Positions 17,520-27,464 of a stretch of 64,000 nucleotides of DNA are shown here, piece by piece. Positions within the stretch are counted from its first letter, which is position 1. Each line of letters begins with the position of its first letter. The notes under the pieces were generated by a model that made no database searches, had not been told where the DNA came from, and was given only the letters and a program-made list of their open reading frames with translations. The DNA is from Planctomycetota bacterium (GTDB taxonomy: Bacteria > Planctomycetota > Phycisphaerae > SM23-33): the NCBI GenBank assembly GCA_009908915.1, contig JAAAOJ010000034.1, forward strand, positions 37,900 to 101,899, written 5' to 3'. A program made the translations under genes and the position numbers.

Positions 17520-19817
17520 ATGCCGTTTTTGCATCCATTATTGTTTTGGCTGGGTGTGGGCGGGATTTCGATCCCGGTCCTCATCCACATTCTCAACCGG
17601 CGACGTTCCCGCATCGTCGACTGGGCGGCCATGCGATTCCTGATCGACGCGCTGCGGAAGAATCGCCGCCGCTTGCGGATCGAGGAACTGATCCTTCTGG
17701 TCCTGCGCTGCCTGATCATTCTGCTGCTGGGCTTCGGGCTGGCGAGGTTCAGCGGCTGCGGCGCCGTCGACGCTCTCGGCGTCGGCAACGGCGGGCGGGC
17801 GGCCGTCTTCATTGTCGACGACAGCTACTCCATGGGCCAATCGCGCGGCGACAGCACCGCCCTCGGCATGGCCCGCGCCGACCTGGCTACCGCCCTCGAG
17901 CCGATGACCGCGCGCGATCAGGTCGGCATTCTGCTGACGAGTCATCCCGAAGCTCCCGTGGCCTTCTTTCCGTTCGGTACGCTGTCCGATCCGGCCACGC
18001 TGACCGAGCGGCTTGATGCGATCCAGCCGAGCGACCGTCGCACGCGGCTCGTCGATGCGATGCAGACCGCGGCCGAGTGGTTCGAAGGCATCGAGTCCGG
18101 CGACCGCCGCCTGTATCTCATGAGCGACATCCGCCGCGTCGACGTAACGGCCGCCGCCGACGTCGAGGCCCTCCGGGATGCCTACTCACGCCTGAGCGAA
18201 CTTGGCGTGAAGGTCGTCGTCATGGACTACGGCAAGGACGCCCGTCGCAACCTGACGCTCGAACGCATCGAACTGGTTGACCGGTTCGCCGCGGCGGGCA
18301 AGAGTGCCTCCATCCGCATCGCCGTCCGCAACCACGGCGGCGAGACCGTCCGCGATACCGAAATCCAGATCCGCGCCACCTTCACCCGAAACGGCGAGAC
18401 CAAAACCGTCAAGCTGCCCGTCCTGGCCATGCCGACCATAGCGCCCGGGGAGGTCTGGCAGACGACTTTCGATTACACGCCCGAGGAAGCGGGCTCGACG
18501 GTTATCGCCGCCGAGTTGCCCGCCGACGAACTGCCCGGCGACAACGCCGCCCGGCTGGCCCTCGACGTCCGCGAGGCCATCCGCGTCCTGATCATCGATG
18601 GCAAGCCCGCCACCAGGCTGCCGGAGGATGCCGCCAGCTACTTCCTGCGGATCGCCCTCGATCCGACCGGCCGCGGCGAACATGGCTTCGACGTGGACGT
18701 GATGACCCAGGCGGAGCTTGCCACCGTCGACTTCCGTCCGTATCATGTCGTCTTCCTGCTGAATGTATCGAGTTTCCCACTCCAGCCGGCCCGCACCGGC
18801 GACGAGTCGGACGCCGACGTCGACGAATACCCGTCCCTGACGGACTTGGAGCAGTTTGTCCGCGATGGCGGCGGCGTGGCCATCTACACCGGCGACCGCG
18901 TCGACACCGGCTTCTACAACGGACGTATGTACGCCAACGGGCGCGGCCTTTCGCCGCTGCCCATCCATGCCGCCGAGGGCGACCCGGACGACCGCGGCAC
19001 GTTCATCCGGATGGATCCCGAAAGCATCAGCCCGGCCGTGGCGATGGGTTTCTTCGACGGCGAGGCGGCCGCGCTGACGCAACTGATCCGTTTCTTTGCT
19101 TTCACGCCCGCCGACGACGAGGCTCTGGCCGCCGTGCCCGGCGACGCCGAGGTGCCCATCATCGAGGTGCGCTTCAACGATCCGGAAAAGCACCCGGCCG
19201 TCGTCAGTCGCTCCCTCGGCCGGGGCCGGTGCGTCATGATCTACTCGACGGCCTCGCTTGCCTGGAACGACTGGGCGCTCGATGCCGTCGACAGCGTGCA
19301 GGGCCTGTACGTGCTGTTCGTGGCCGACCTGGCCGAGTCGCTCGCCCGCGGCCAGCGCGACGACGACACGCGCCCCGTCGGCGCGACGATCCACTACGAC
19401 CTCAGCGGCGCCCTGCGGGATGCAGTCGTCACGCTACGGCCGCCGGCCGTCGGTGCCGACCTGGTGACCCTCGCGCCGCAGCGCGACGGTGGGCAGCTCG
19501 CCGTCGCTTACAGCCGGGCCGACGAGGCCGGCATCTACCACCTGCAGTTCGACCTGCCGGGCGGCTCGCAGCGGTCCGTGCTCTTTGTCCGTAACGTCGA
19601 CCCGGTCGAGGGCGATCTGGCTGCGGCCACCGAAGTTGACCTGGATACCGCCCTGGGCGACACCGAATACGTTTACGTCGACCGCTCCGAGCCCGACCGC
19701 GGCGATATTGCCCGCGCCGGCGAGCGCAAGGAATACTGGATGTGGGCCATCGGGGCGTTGCTGGCCTTCTTGGCGATGGAAGGCTACCTTGGCCGTAAGT
19801 TCGGCCACTGGAGCTGA
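17520..19817 (+). CDS. BatA-type membrane protein with von Willebrand A domain
   Basis: A 765-aa protein. The N-terminus is the classic BatA membrane anchor ('LHPLLFWLGVGGISIPVLIHIL', then a second helix near 55-75), followed by a vWA domain beginning 'AVFIVDDSYSMGQS' with a DxSxS-type metal site. Beta-sandwich and GATase-like regions follow (about 240-560), and there is a C-terminal membrane helix (about 744-762). Both ends lie in the inner membrane with the main domain likely periplasmic. It continues the MoxR cluster 60 bp after DUF58. Such proteins are thought to assemble with MoxR in envelope stress or enzyme maturation; the client is unknown. Confidence 0.82.
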   Translation: MPFLHPLLFWLGVGGISIPVLIHILNRRRSRIVDWAAMRFLIDALRKNRRRLRIEELILLVLRCLIILLLGFGLARFSGCGAVDALGVGNGGRAAVFIVDDSYSMGQSRGDSTALGMARADLATALEPMTARDQVGILLTSHPEAPVAFFPFGTLSDPATLTERLDAIQPSDRRTRLVDAMQTAAEWFEGIESGDRRLYLMSDIRRVDVTAAADVEALRDAYSRLSELGVKVVVMDYGKDARRNLTLERIELVDRFAAAGKSASIRIAVRNHGGETVRDTEIQIRATFTRNGETKTVKLPVLAMPTIAPGEVWQTTFDYTPEEAGSTVIAAELPADELPGDNAARLALDVREAIRVLIIDGKPATRLPEDAASYFLRIALDPTGRGEHGFDVDVMTQAELATVDFRPYHVVFLLNVSSFPLQPARTGDESDADVDEYPSLTDLEQFVRDGGGVAIYTGDRVDTGFYNGRMYANGRGLSPLPIHAAEGDPDDRGTFIRMDPESISPAVAMGFFDGEAAALTQLIRFFAFTPADDEALAAVPGDAEVPIIEVRFNDPEKHPAVVSRSLGRGRCVMIYSTASLAWNDWALDAVDSVQGLYVLFVADLAESLARGQRDDDTRPVGATIHYDLSGALRDAVVTLRPPAVGADLVTLAPQRDGGQLAVAYSRADEAGIYHLQFDLPGGSQRSVLFVRNVDPVEGDLAAATEVDLDTALGDTEYVYVDRSEPDRGDIARAGERKEYWMWAIGALLAFLAMEGYLGRKFGHWS

Positions 19818-19908
19818 GCGGACCACCCGGCCGCCCGGCCCAACCAGCCGGACGACGTACGAACACGAACATGTCGACACTGGAAGATAGAACGGCGAAC
19901 GAATCACG

Positions 19909-22626
19909 ATGACGCGTTTTCTTGAATGGCTGCTGAACCTCGAATCCGGTCGACTGGCCGGCGGGGAATGGCGTATCGGCCTTGTCGCCGATTACAACAA
20001 CTATGTCCGCCTCGGGCTTTTTGTGCTCCTGGGCGTACTGGTCTGGCTGACCGTGCGCAACTACCGCCGGGAGGGCGAGGTCCGGCCGCGCATCAAGAAG
20101 CTGCTGGCCGCCATCCGCATTACGGTCATCGCGCTGGTCATCGCGATTCTCTTCCAGCCGGCCGTGGTCCTGCGCGTCACCGAGACGCTCTACAGCTCGG
20201 TACTGGTCCTCGTCGACAACAGCATGTCGATGCGATACGCCGACCGCTACGCCGCTGAAGACCAGGCCGAAGCGCGGGAGGCATTGCAGCAGTCCTTGCC
20301 CGCCGGGACTCGCCTCGCCGAGACATCCCGCATCGATATCCTGCGTCGCCAGCTTGGCGGCTCGGACAGCGTGCTCAACCGCCTGGCCGAGAATCACCCG
20401 ATCGAGATCTTCCGTTTCAGCACGAGTGAGCCCGGTCGACAGGCCTACACCGACATCATCGGCTCGATCCCGCTGGCCGGGCGGTTGTCCGCTATGTGCG
20501 GTGCTGCAGCACCGGCCGATGCTGCATCCGCTGCGTCCGCCGAGGCGACCGCACCGGGAACCGGTGAGGCAGTCTCGCCCGCAGATGCGAAGGGCGCCTC
20601 GCCGCTGGCAGCGCTCGATGCCGACGGCTACGAGACGAACCTCGCCTCAGCCATCCGCGACGCACTGGACCGCTTCCAGGGCCGACGCATCGGCGCACTG
20701 GTGGTCGTCAGTGACGGCCAACCTACCCAGCCCGGCTGGGCCGTCCGGCTCGATGCCGCCCGCGACTATGCCGAACAACGCGGCGTGCCGCGCCTGGCCG
20801 TCCTCGTCGGTGACCCGACGCCACCGAAGAACATGGCCGTCGTCGCCGTCCGTGCCCCGCGCGAGATTCGCCGCAACAGCGAAACCGAGGTTCAGGTGCT
20901 GCTCTCGCACCGCAACCTCGGCGGTGAGAAGGCCGACGTTGCCGTCTACGCCCGCAAGATCGAAGACGGCTGGCCGGAGGATATCACGCGGCTTTCACCG
21001 CTGGCGACCGAGAACGTCACGTTGATCGACGCCGACGAAGACAGCCACCGGGCCACCCGCGTCAGCCAGACCGTCGCCCTGACCTTTACGCCCGAGGAAC
21101 TGGGCGAGTACGTCTACCGGGCCGTCGTCAAGCCGCGACCGGACGAACTGACCGACGAGGACAACACCGCCGACGCCTTCGTGAAGGTTTCCGACGACAA
21201 GATCCGCGTGCTGCTGGTCAGCGGCGACGCCGGCTGGGAGTACCAGTACATTCGCAACTACTTCCTGCGCCAGCCGGATCTGTATCGCCTGAGCGTCTGG
21301 CAGCAGAACGCCGACCCCGAGGTCAACCAGTCCGCATCGACCGGCATGAAGCTCACGCGACTGCCGCGAACGCTGAAGGAACTCATCGACTCGGGCGAGA
21401 CATCCGATGCACCGGCCCCGCCAACCGAGCCGGCTGGCGAGGACGGTGAAGCAACGACCGCAGAAGCGGGCGAGGCCGGGGACGCCGTCCCGCCGGGCTA
21501 TCACGTGGTGATCCTCTACGACCCCATGCCGACGAAGGACGGCTTCGACACCGAGTTCATCGAGCTGCTCAAGCAGTTCGTCACCGTTCATCGCGGCGGG
21601 CTCTGCTACATTGCCAGCAACAAGCACAGCTTCGATGTGCTGAGCGACCCGGCCGCCAAACCGCTGGCCGACCTGTTGCCGGTGAAGCTCGCCCGTAATG
21701 AACTCGACGTGCGGCGGATCATCCAGGAGGGTGTTCCCGACGCCCTGCCGGTACACCTGACGAGCTACGGCGCCGACCACCCGGTGACCAAGCTCGTCAG
21801 CTCCAGCGACGACAACCGCCGCATCTGGAACATTCTGCCCCCGGTCTACTGGGCCCATGCGATCGCTCGCCGCAAGCCGGCCGCTCGCGTGCTGGCCGAG
21901 AACCCCGTGCGAAGCACGCAATTGCGCGGCGAGGCCGAGCCGCTGGTGGCCGTTCAGGCCGCCGGCAGCGGACGCGTGGTCTATGTGGGCTTCGATGAAA
22001 CCTGGCGGTGGCGGTTCGTGGACGACGGCTTCTACCACCGGCGGTTCTGGGGCAACATTGTCCGTTACCTGGCGCCGCTGAATGCCCGGCAGGTCATCAT
22101 TACCGCCGGCGGCGACCGCTTTAGCGCAGGCCAGAAGATCACGCTCGAAGTCGAGGCCTTCGACAAGGAATTCAAGCCGCGGACCGAGCCGACCTTCACC
22201 ATACGCATGGTCGACACGAAAACCGGCGAGGCCGTCGAGCATGAACTGGCGGCCATCGACAACCGCCCGGGCCAGTACACCGCGACCATCGTCGCCTCGC
22301 GAACCGGCACGTTCGATCTGACGGCCGCCGACGATACGATCGATCCGTCGCAGGTTGCCGGCAAGCAGATTGTCATCGAACTGCCGCAGGCCGAGTCTCA
22401 GCGAACGGAGGCCAACCGACGGGTGATGGAGAAGCTCGCCTCGAAAGAGGAATATCTGCTCGGCATCGAAGACGTCAAACACCTTGCGGATCTGATTCCG
22501 CCGGGGCAGTTGGAGGCCGTCGAGTACGAGCGGCACGCGCTGTGGGACACCGTGCCCGTGTGGGTGCTTATCGCGGTATTGCTGGCGGTCGAGTGGTTCC
22601 TTCGCAAGCGGAACAACATGGCGTAA
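19909..22626 (+). CDS. Membrane vWA / glutamine-amidotransferase-like protein
   Basis: A 905-aa protein. Two N-terminal helices (about 31-48 and 66-86) are followed at once by a vWA strand 'VLVLVDNSMSMRYAD'. An Ala/Pro-rich insert lies near 200-235. A GATase1-like domain starts near 'IRVLLVSGDAGWEYQY' (about 434) and includes an acidic low-complexity insert near 505-525. A C-terminal helix 'VPVWVLIAVLLAVEWFL' closes the protein. It parallels the preceding BatA-type protein in design, suggesting an old duplication or a heterodimer. It starts 91 bp after the BatA-type stop. Confidence 0.78.
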   Translation: MTRFLEWLLNLESGRLAGGEWRIGLVADYNNYVRLGLFVLLGVLVWLTVRNYRREGEVRPRIKKLLAAIRITVIALVIAILFQPAVVLRVTETLYSSVLVLVDNSMSMRYADRYAAEDQAEAREALQQSLPAGTRLAETSRIDILRRQLGGSDSVLNRLAENHPIEIFRFSTSEPGRQAYTDIIGSIPLAGRLSAMCGAAAPADAASAASAEATAPGTGEAVSPADAKGASPLAALDADGYETNLASAIRDALDRFQGRRIGALVVVSDGQPTQPGWAVRLDAARDYAEQRGVPRLAVLVGDPTPPKNMAVVAVRAPREIRRNSETEVQVLLSHRNLGGEKADVAVYARKIEDGWPEDITRLSPLATENVTLIDADEDSHRATRVSQTVALTFTPEELGEYVYRAVVKPRPDELTDEDNTADAFVKVSDDKIRVLLVSGDAGWEYQYIRNYFLRQPDLYRLSVWQQNADPEVNQSASTGMKLTRLPRTLKELIDSGETSDAPAPPTEPAGEDGEATTAEAGEAGDAVPPGYHVVILYDPMPTKDGFDTEFIELLKQFVTVHRGGLCYIASNKHSFDVLSDPAAKPLADLLPVKLARNELDVRRIIQEGVPDALPVHLTSYGADHPVTKLVSSSDDNRRIWNILPPVYWAHAIARRKPAARVLAENPVRSTQLRGEAEPLVAVQAAGSGRVVYVGFDETWRWRFVDDGFYHRRFWGNIVRYLAPLNARQVIITAGGDRFSAGQKITLEVEAFDKEFKPRTEPTFTIRMVDTKTGEAVEHELAAIDNRPGQYTATIVASRTGTFDLTAADDTIDPSQVAGKQIVIELPQAESQRTEANRRVMEKLASKEEYLLGIEDVKHLADLIPPGQLEAVEYERHALWDTVPVWVLIAVLLAVEWFLRKRNNMA

Positions 22627-22683
22627 CGGGCGTCCAAGCCCTCAGGCCGGCCGAGCGACGCCGGCGAGACAGACAGGGACAAC

Positions 22684-25047
22684 ATGACCAGTACGAACGC
22701 ACAATCGCAACGGATGGCAAAGCTTCGAGGCCTGCGGCTCGCGCTGCGCGGTCGGCTGGCGGCCGAGGGTCTGGCCTGGGTGCTGGCAGCCCTGGCGGGG
22801 CTGGTCGTGGTGACGTTTGCCTTTGACTATGCGCTGCGTCTGGATCGTCCGCTGCGAGCAATCATCGTCGCCTCGTGCCTGGCGGGCGTGCTGGTCGTGC
22901 TGGTACGCCGGCTGATCGCGCCGCAGTGCGTGGCCATGACGGCCGAGAGCCTGGCCATGCTGATCGAATCCCGCTACCGGCATCTCGGTGACCGATTCAT
23001 CTCGGCGCTGCAGTTGGCCGACCGCGGCCGGGCCGTCGCCGCCGGCATGAGCGGGGCGATGATCGATCGCGTCGCCGCCGAGGCGGGTCAGCAGATCGGC
23101 AGCATCAAGTTCAATGCCGTTGTCGACCGTCGACGGCTGGCCCGCGCGTGGGGCCTGGCCCTGGCGATGCTGGTCCTCGTCGGCGGGTTTACCGCCGCCC
23201 GGGGCGACCTGATGAACCTCTGGTTGCAGCGGAACGTGCTGTTTCGCAATATCGACTGGCCGCAGAAGACCTACCTTCGCGTCTTCGTCATCGACCACCA
23301 CGGCAAACTTCAGCCGCTGCTGGACGTGGCCGGCGACGGTACGATTACGCACGCGGCATCGGCGGTGGAGGTGCTGCGCGGCAATGACCTGGAAGTCGTC
23401 GTCGAGACCACCGCCGGCAGCGAGGCCCCGGATATTGTCACGCTGCACGCGTGGTATCCCTCCGAGGGTGATACCGAGCAGCAGCTCAACCGGCTCACGC
23501 CGCAGGCCGCCCAGCGGTTCGCCAGCCTTCGCCCCGTGCCAGCCGCCGGCGAGCGACACTACTACCACAAGAAGTTCCTCGCCGTCAGCGAGGCCTTCCG
23601 CTTCCATGTGACCGGCGGCGACGACCGCCGCGACGCCCGCGAGCCCCACCAGGTCCGCCTGCTGGATCCGCCGGCCCTTCGTGACCTGCGGTTCACCGTC
23701 GACGCTCCGCCTTATATGCGTCGGGCCGGCAGCACCGTCCTCGATGGCGGACGCGGCATCCTGGCGGTGCATCTCGGTTCGACGATCACCGTTCAGGCTC
23801 GAACCAGCAAGGACCTCGCCGACGCATGGATCCTCGTCGACGAAACCGAGCGCGGCGAGATCAATATCGACACCGCTCCTGATACCGGTGCGCCACGATT
23901 GCTCCAGGGGCGGTTCCTTCTCCGCGGGACGAACACGGCCCGGACGGAAGCACTGCAGATTCTCCTTCGCGACACGGACGGCTATACGAATCGTCGCGGA
24001 CAGCGGTACATCCTGCAGATCATCCCGGATCGCGAGCCGGAAGTCAGCATCGTCGCCCGTGGCGTGCGAAACGTTGTTGCCCCCACGGCCATGCTGCCCA
24101 TCCAGGCGACGGCACGCGACGACATCGCACTGCGGGACATTCGCGTCACGTACAGCCTCGCCAAGGCGGAGGCTGTCGGCGAGGGCGAGTCGGCAAGCGT
24201 TCGCCGTGTCCAGACCGAGCCCGTCGACGTCGAGACGCCGATCGGCCCGGCTGACGGCACGCCGACCGATGCGTCCGGCGAACGCATACTCGACATTCAG
24301 CCGCTGAAACTCGCGCCCGGCAGCGAGGTCATCGTCACCGGCATCGCCACGGACCTGCTGCCGCCGGAATACGACGGGCCCAACGTTGTCCGCAGTCGCC
24401 ATATGGTCTTCACCGTCATCAGTCGCGACGAACTCATGGGACAACTCGTGGCGAAGCAGAAGGAAGTCCGCATGGAGTTCTTCCAAGCGGCCGGCCAGCA
24501 CCAGCTTTCGCTGGGTCGGTCCGAGGCGCTGCTGGACGCCCTTGCCGGCGGCGTGCCCGCCAATGCCGCCGTGCAGATCGGCGATGCCATGGCCAAGGAG
24601 CAGTCGGTGGTCGCCGAAACGCTCAGGGCCGCCGATGCCCTGGACGACGTGGCGACGGAGCTGGAACTCAACCGCCTCGGCAAAGCCGAGGACGTCGAGG
24701 GCATTCGCAGCCAGCTCGTCCTGCCGCTGCGGCAATTGCTTCGTATGATGAATGGTGTGGTCGCATCGCTTGAGGGGGCCGCGGGCACGGACGCCGCCTC
24801 GCCGCTTCGCGAGACATTAACCAGCGTCGTGGCCCGCCAGACCACCATCGCCCAGCAGATGGAACTGATCCTCAAACGCATGCAGAAACTGGAAAACCGC
24901 GTGGAACTTGCGCGGCGGCTGGAAGGACTGCTGAATATGTCCATCGAACTGCAGTCGACACTGAAGGTCCGAGCTGAGGAAGGTACGGCCGAGTTGTTCG
25001 AGCCGGCCGGCGATGATGACGACGACGATAACGACACGACCCCATAG
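22684..25047 (+). CDS. Large membrane-anchored protein of the MoxR cluster (DUF4175-like)
   Basis: A 787-aa protein. Two helices near the N-terminus (about 25-45 and 58-74) and one near 155-172 form a membrane anchor; the remainder is extracytoplasmic. Residues 190-560 look beta-rich, with 'ITVQARTSKDLADAWI' and 'VSIVARGVRNVVAPT' typical of Ig-like repeats. The last 220 residues are helical and probably coiled coil, ending in an Asp-rich tail. The overall plan resembles DUF4175-type proteins found beside MoxR/vWA genes. Function is unknown; position suggests a structural partner of the flanking proteins. Confidence 0.68.
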   Translation: MTSTNAQSQRMAKLRGLRLALRGRLAAEGLAWVLAALAGLVVVTFAFDYALRLDRPLRAIIVASCLAGVLVVLVRRLIAPQCVAMTAESLAMLIESRYRHLGDRFISALQLADRGRAVAAGMSGAMIDRVAAEAGQQIGSIKFNAVVDRRRLARAWGLALAMLVLVGGFTAARGDLMNLWLQRNVLFRNIDWPQKTYLRVFVIDHHGKLQPLLDVAGDGTITHAASAVEVLRGNDLEVVVETTAGSEAPDIVTLHAWYPSEGDTEQQLNRLTPQAAQRFASLRPVPAAGERHYYHKKFLAVSEAFRFHVTGGDDRRDAREPHQVRLLDPPALRDLRFTVDAPPYMRRAGSTVLDGGRGILAVHLGSTITVQARTSKDLADAWILVDETERGEINIDTAPDTGAPRLLQGRFLLRGTNTARTEALQILLRDTDGYTNRRGQRYILQIIPDREPEVSIVARGVRNVVAPTAMLPIQATARDDIALRDIRVTYSLAKAEAVGEGESASVRRVQTEPVDVETPIGPADGTPTDASGERILDIQPLKLAPGSEVIVTGIATDLLPPEYDGPNVVRSRHMVFTVISRDELMGQLVAKQKEVRMEFFQAAGQHQLSLGRSEALLDALAGGVPANAAVQIGDAMAKEQSVVAETLRAADALDDVATELELNRLGKAEDVEGIRSQLVLPLRQLLRMMNGVVASLEGAAGTDAASPLRETLTSVVARQTTIAQQMELILKRMQKLENRVELARRLEGLLNMSIELQSTLKVRAEEGTAELFEPAGDDDDDDNDTTP

Positions 25048-25070
25048 TGGATAGGTCGGGAGATTGAAAC

Positions 25071-27407
25071 ATGAAACGCACGATGAGTCTATTGGCCCTG
25101 GCGATGTGGACCGCCTGTCTGCCGGTCACGGCTGTGCTGGCCCAGGAGGCGGGGGCAGACGCCGCCGAGACCGCTGAAACGCGCGACCTGGCCAAGAAGG
25201 CGCAGTTCCTCAAGCAGAAGTTCGAAGAGCTGCTGGCGAGCATGCTGGACGTCGCCCGGCTACTGGATGCGACCGAACCGAAGACCGCGGAAATCCTCCG
25301 TCGGACTGTCGAGCACGCGCAACGCGAGCTTGTGGCCGAGAAGATGGACGCCGTCCGCAAGGCCCTTCGCGAGGGACTCGACCAAGCCGCCCAGGCCAGC
25401 CAGGGCGAAGTCGTCAGCCAGCTCGGAACGATGCTCCGGATCCTTGAAGGCGCTGCGACGGAGACATCCGAGACCGACAAGAAGCTCGAAGAACGCCGCG
25501 CGGCTCTCGACGAGGTCGACCGCCTGCTCAAGGACCAGCAGGCCGAGGAGGAGCTGACGCGGGCGGCCGCGCATGCCGAGGACATCGACCGGAAGACGCA
25601 GCAGCTCCTCGACGCCCTCAAGGCCCTCGCAGAGCGGCAGAGGGAGCTCATGGCCGAGACCGGCAGGCTCCCCGCCGACAACGAGGAACTCAAGCGGCTC
25701 GGCGAACTGCGCGATGCCGTGCAGGATCTGATCGACAAACAGGAAGGTCTGAATCGCCAGTCCGAGAAGGCCGCTCTCGGCAAGCTGCCCATCCTCGGCG
25801 AGGTCCAGAAGCAACTGGCCGAGCAGGCCGGCGAACTGAACACAGCGATCGAGAAGGCCGCCAAAGACGAGACGCTCCGCAAGGCAATTGACCGGGCGGG
25901 CGGCAATCCCGAGTCGCTGGATGGCGCGGCCAGGAATGCTGCTTCGGCCGGCAAAGAGATGACGCGCGCGTCGACCTCGCTGGGCGAGTCGCACAAGGGC
26001 GATGCCCGCCTGCCGCAGCGACAGGCGGCGGCCGACCTGCGAGCCGTCCGAAGGGCCATCGACGAGGCGATGGACAAGATCGCCTCCGAGAGCAAAACCG
26101 GCGAACTCGCCTCCGTCCAGGACGAACTGGCCGACGAGGCCGGTTCGCTGGACGAGACGATGAAGAACGTTGCTGAGAAGGCTGCGATCGATCCGGAATC
26201 TCTGGGCCAGTCCGGCGAGCAGGGTGGTCAGCAGGGCGGCGAGCACGGTCGACGGCCGGGCGGTCAAGACGGCGGGCAGCAGGCACGTCAGCAAGGCGGC
26301 CAACAGCCGCCCCAGGGTGATCTTCAGAAGGCAGCCGGCCACATGGAGAAGGCGGCCGAGGAGATCACCGCCCAGGACAAGGCCACGGCGACGGATGAGC
26401 AGAAGAAGGCGGTGGCGGAACTCCAGGAGAAACTGGAGCAGGCGGCGAAGCTTCGCGAACGGGCGATGGCCAAGGCCAAGGAAGACCTCGACGCCGCCAA
26501 GCAGAGGCAGATTGCCTCCGACGCCGGCAAGCTGGCCGAGACCATGAAGCAAGGTACGGACGGCAAGCCGATGGGCGGGCAGCAATCGGTCGAGGGCGCC
26601 AGCAAGTCGGCCGGCAGCGCCGCCGGCAAGATGTCGCAAGGCCAGACCGGCTCGGCCAACAGCGACCAGCAGAAGGCGGTCGAGCAGCTTCGCCAGGCGC
26701 AGCAGCAGTTGCAGGAGGAAATCGCCGAACTCGAAGAACGCAGCAAGGCCGAGAGGCTCGCGAAGATCGAGCAGCGGCTCGAGAAGGTGCTCGAACAGCA
26801 GAAGCGCATCACCACACGCACCCGCAAGACGTGGGACAAACGAGCCGCCGAGAGTAGCTACGATCGCGAGGCCGCCCAGACGCTGCTTGACGATTCGCGG
26901 CAGGAAGGCAAGCTGGCCGACGAGGTCGCCGCCGTTCGCAGGATGCTCGTGGACGAAGGGTCGACGATCATCTTTCCGGAGATCCTCGGCGATGTCCGCG
27001 AGGATCTCGCCAGTGTACGGGATCGCCTCAAGGAGAAGGATCCCGGGCCCCTGACGCAAAGCACCCAGCAAGAAATCGAGCGGACGCTGCAGGAACTGAT
27101 CGACGCCGTCCGCGACGAGCTGTCCAAAGGTCCCGGCCGGCGAAAGGGCGGCGGCGGCGGAATGCCGGGGGGCGGTGGTGGAAAGCAACCGTTGATTCCG
27201 CCCATCGCCGAGCTGCGAATGCTGCGGCTCAAGCAGGTGCGGATTCTCAGCGAGACGCGCCAGCTCGAAAGGCAGCTCGAGGCATCGGTCCCCGACGGCG
27301 ACGCCAAGGCCAAGGCCAAGGTGCTCTCGAAGGAGCAGCAGCGCGTCCGCAAACTGACCGACCAGATCAAGGAGAAGATGGGCGCCCCGGGCCGAGTCCA
27401 AGGTTAA
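25071..27407 (+). CDS. Secreted long coiled-coil protein, Gln/Gly-rich centre
   Basis: A 778-aa protein with a signal peptide (cut likely after 'VTAVLAQ'). Nearly the whole mature chain is heptad-like and charged (Glu, Lys, Ala, Gln), predicting extended coiled coil. It is interrupted near residues 380-425 by a Gly/Gln-rich segment and near 690-705 by poly-Gly. No enzyme motif is present. It follows the DUF4175-like gene by 23 bp. The lack of conserved catalytic residues and the repetitive composition suggest a periplasmic filament or spacer working with the MoxR cluster. Confidence 0.68.
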   Translation: MKRTMSLLALAMWTACLPVTAVLAQEAGADAAETAETRDLAKKAQFLKQKFEELLASMLDVARLLDATEPKTAEILRRTVEHAQRELVAEKMDAVRKALREGLDQAAQASQGEVVSQLGTMLRILEGAATETSETDKKLEERRAALDEVDRLLKDQQAEEELTRAAAHAEDIDRKTQQLLDALKALAERQRELMAETGRLPADNEELKRLGELRDAVQDLIDKQEGLNRQSEKAALGKLPILGEVQKQLAEQAGELNTAIEKAAKDETLRKAIDRAGGNPESLDGAARNAASAGKEMTRASTSLGESHKGDARLPQRQAAADLRAVRRAIDEAMDKIASESKTGELASVQDELADEAGSLDETMKNVAEKAAIDPESLGQSGEQGGQQGGEHGRRPGGQDGGQQARQQGGQQPPQGDLQKAAGHMEKAAEEITAQDKATATDEQKKAVAELQEKLEQAAKLRERAMAKAKEDLDAAKQRQIASDAGKLAETMKQGTDGKPMGGQQSVEGASKSAGSAAGKMSQGQTGSANSDQQKAVEQLRQAQQQLQEEIAELEERSKAERLAKIEQRLEKVLEQQKRITTRTRKTWDKRAAESSYDREAAQTLLDDSRQEGKLADEVAAVRRMLVDEGSTIIFPEILGDVREDLASVRDRLKEKDPGPLTQSTQQEIERTLQELIDAVRDELSKGPGRRKGGGGGMPGGGGGKQPLIPPIAELRMLRLKQVRILSETRQLERQLEASVPDGDAKAKAKVLSKEQQRVRKLTDQIKEKMGAPGRVQG

Positions 27408-27464
27408 GGCGGCTGGATGCGGCCGCCCGATTCGGGAGTCTGCTTTATGCAAGGGAGTATGGCC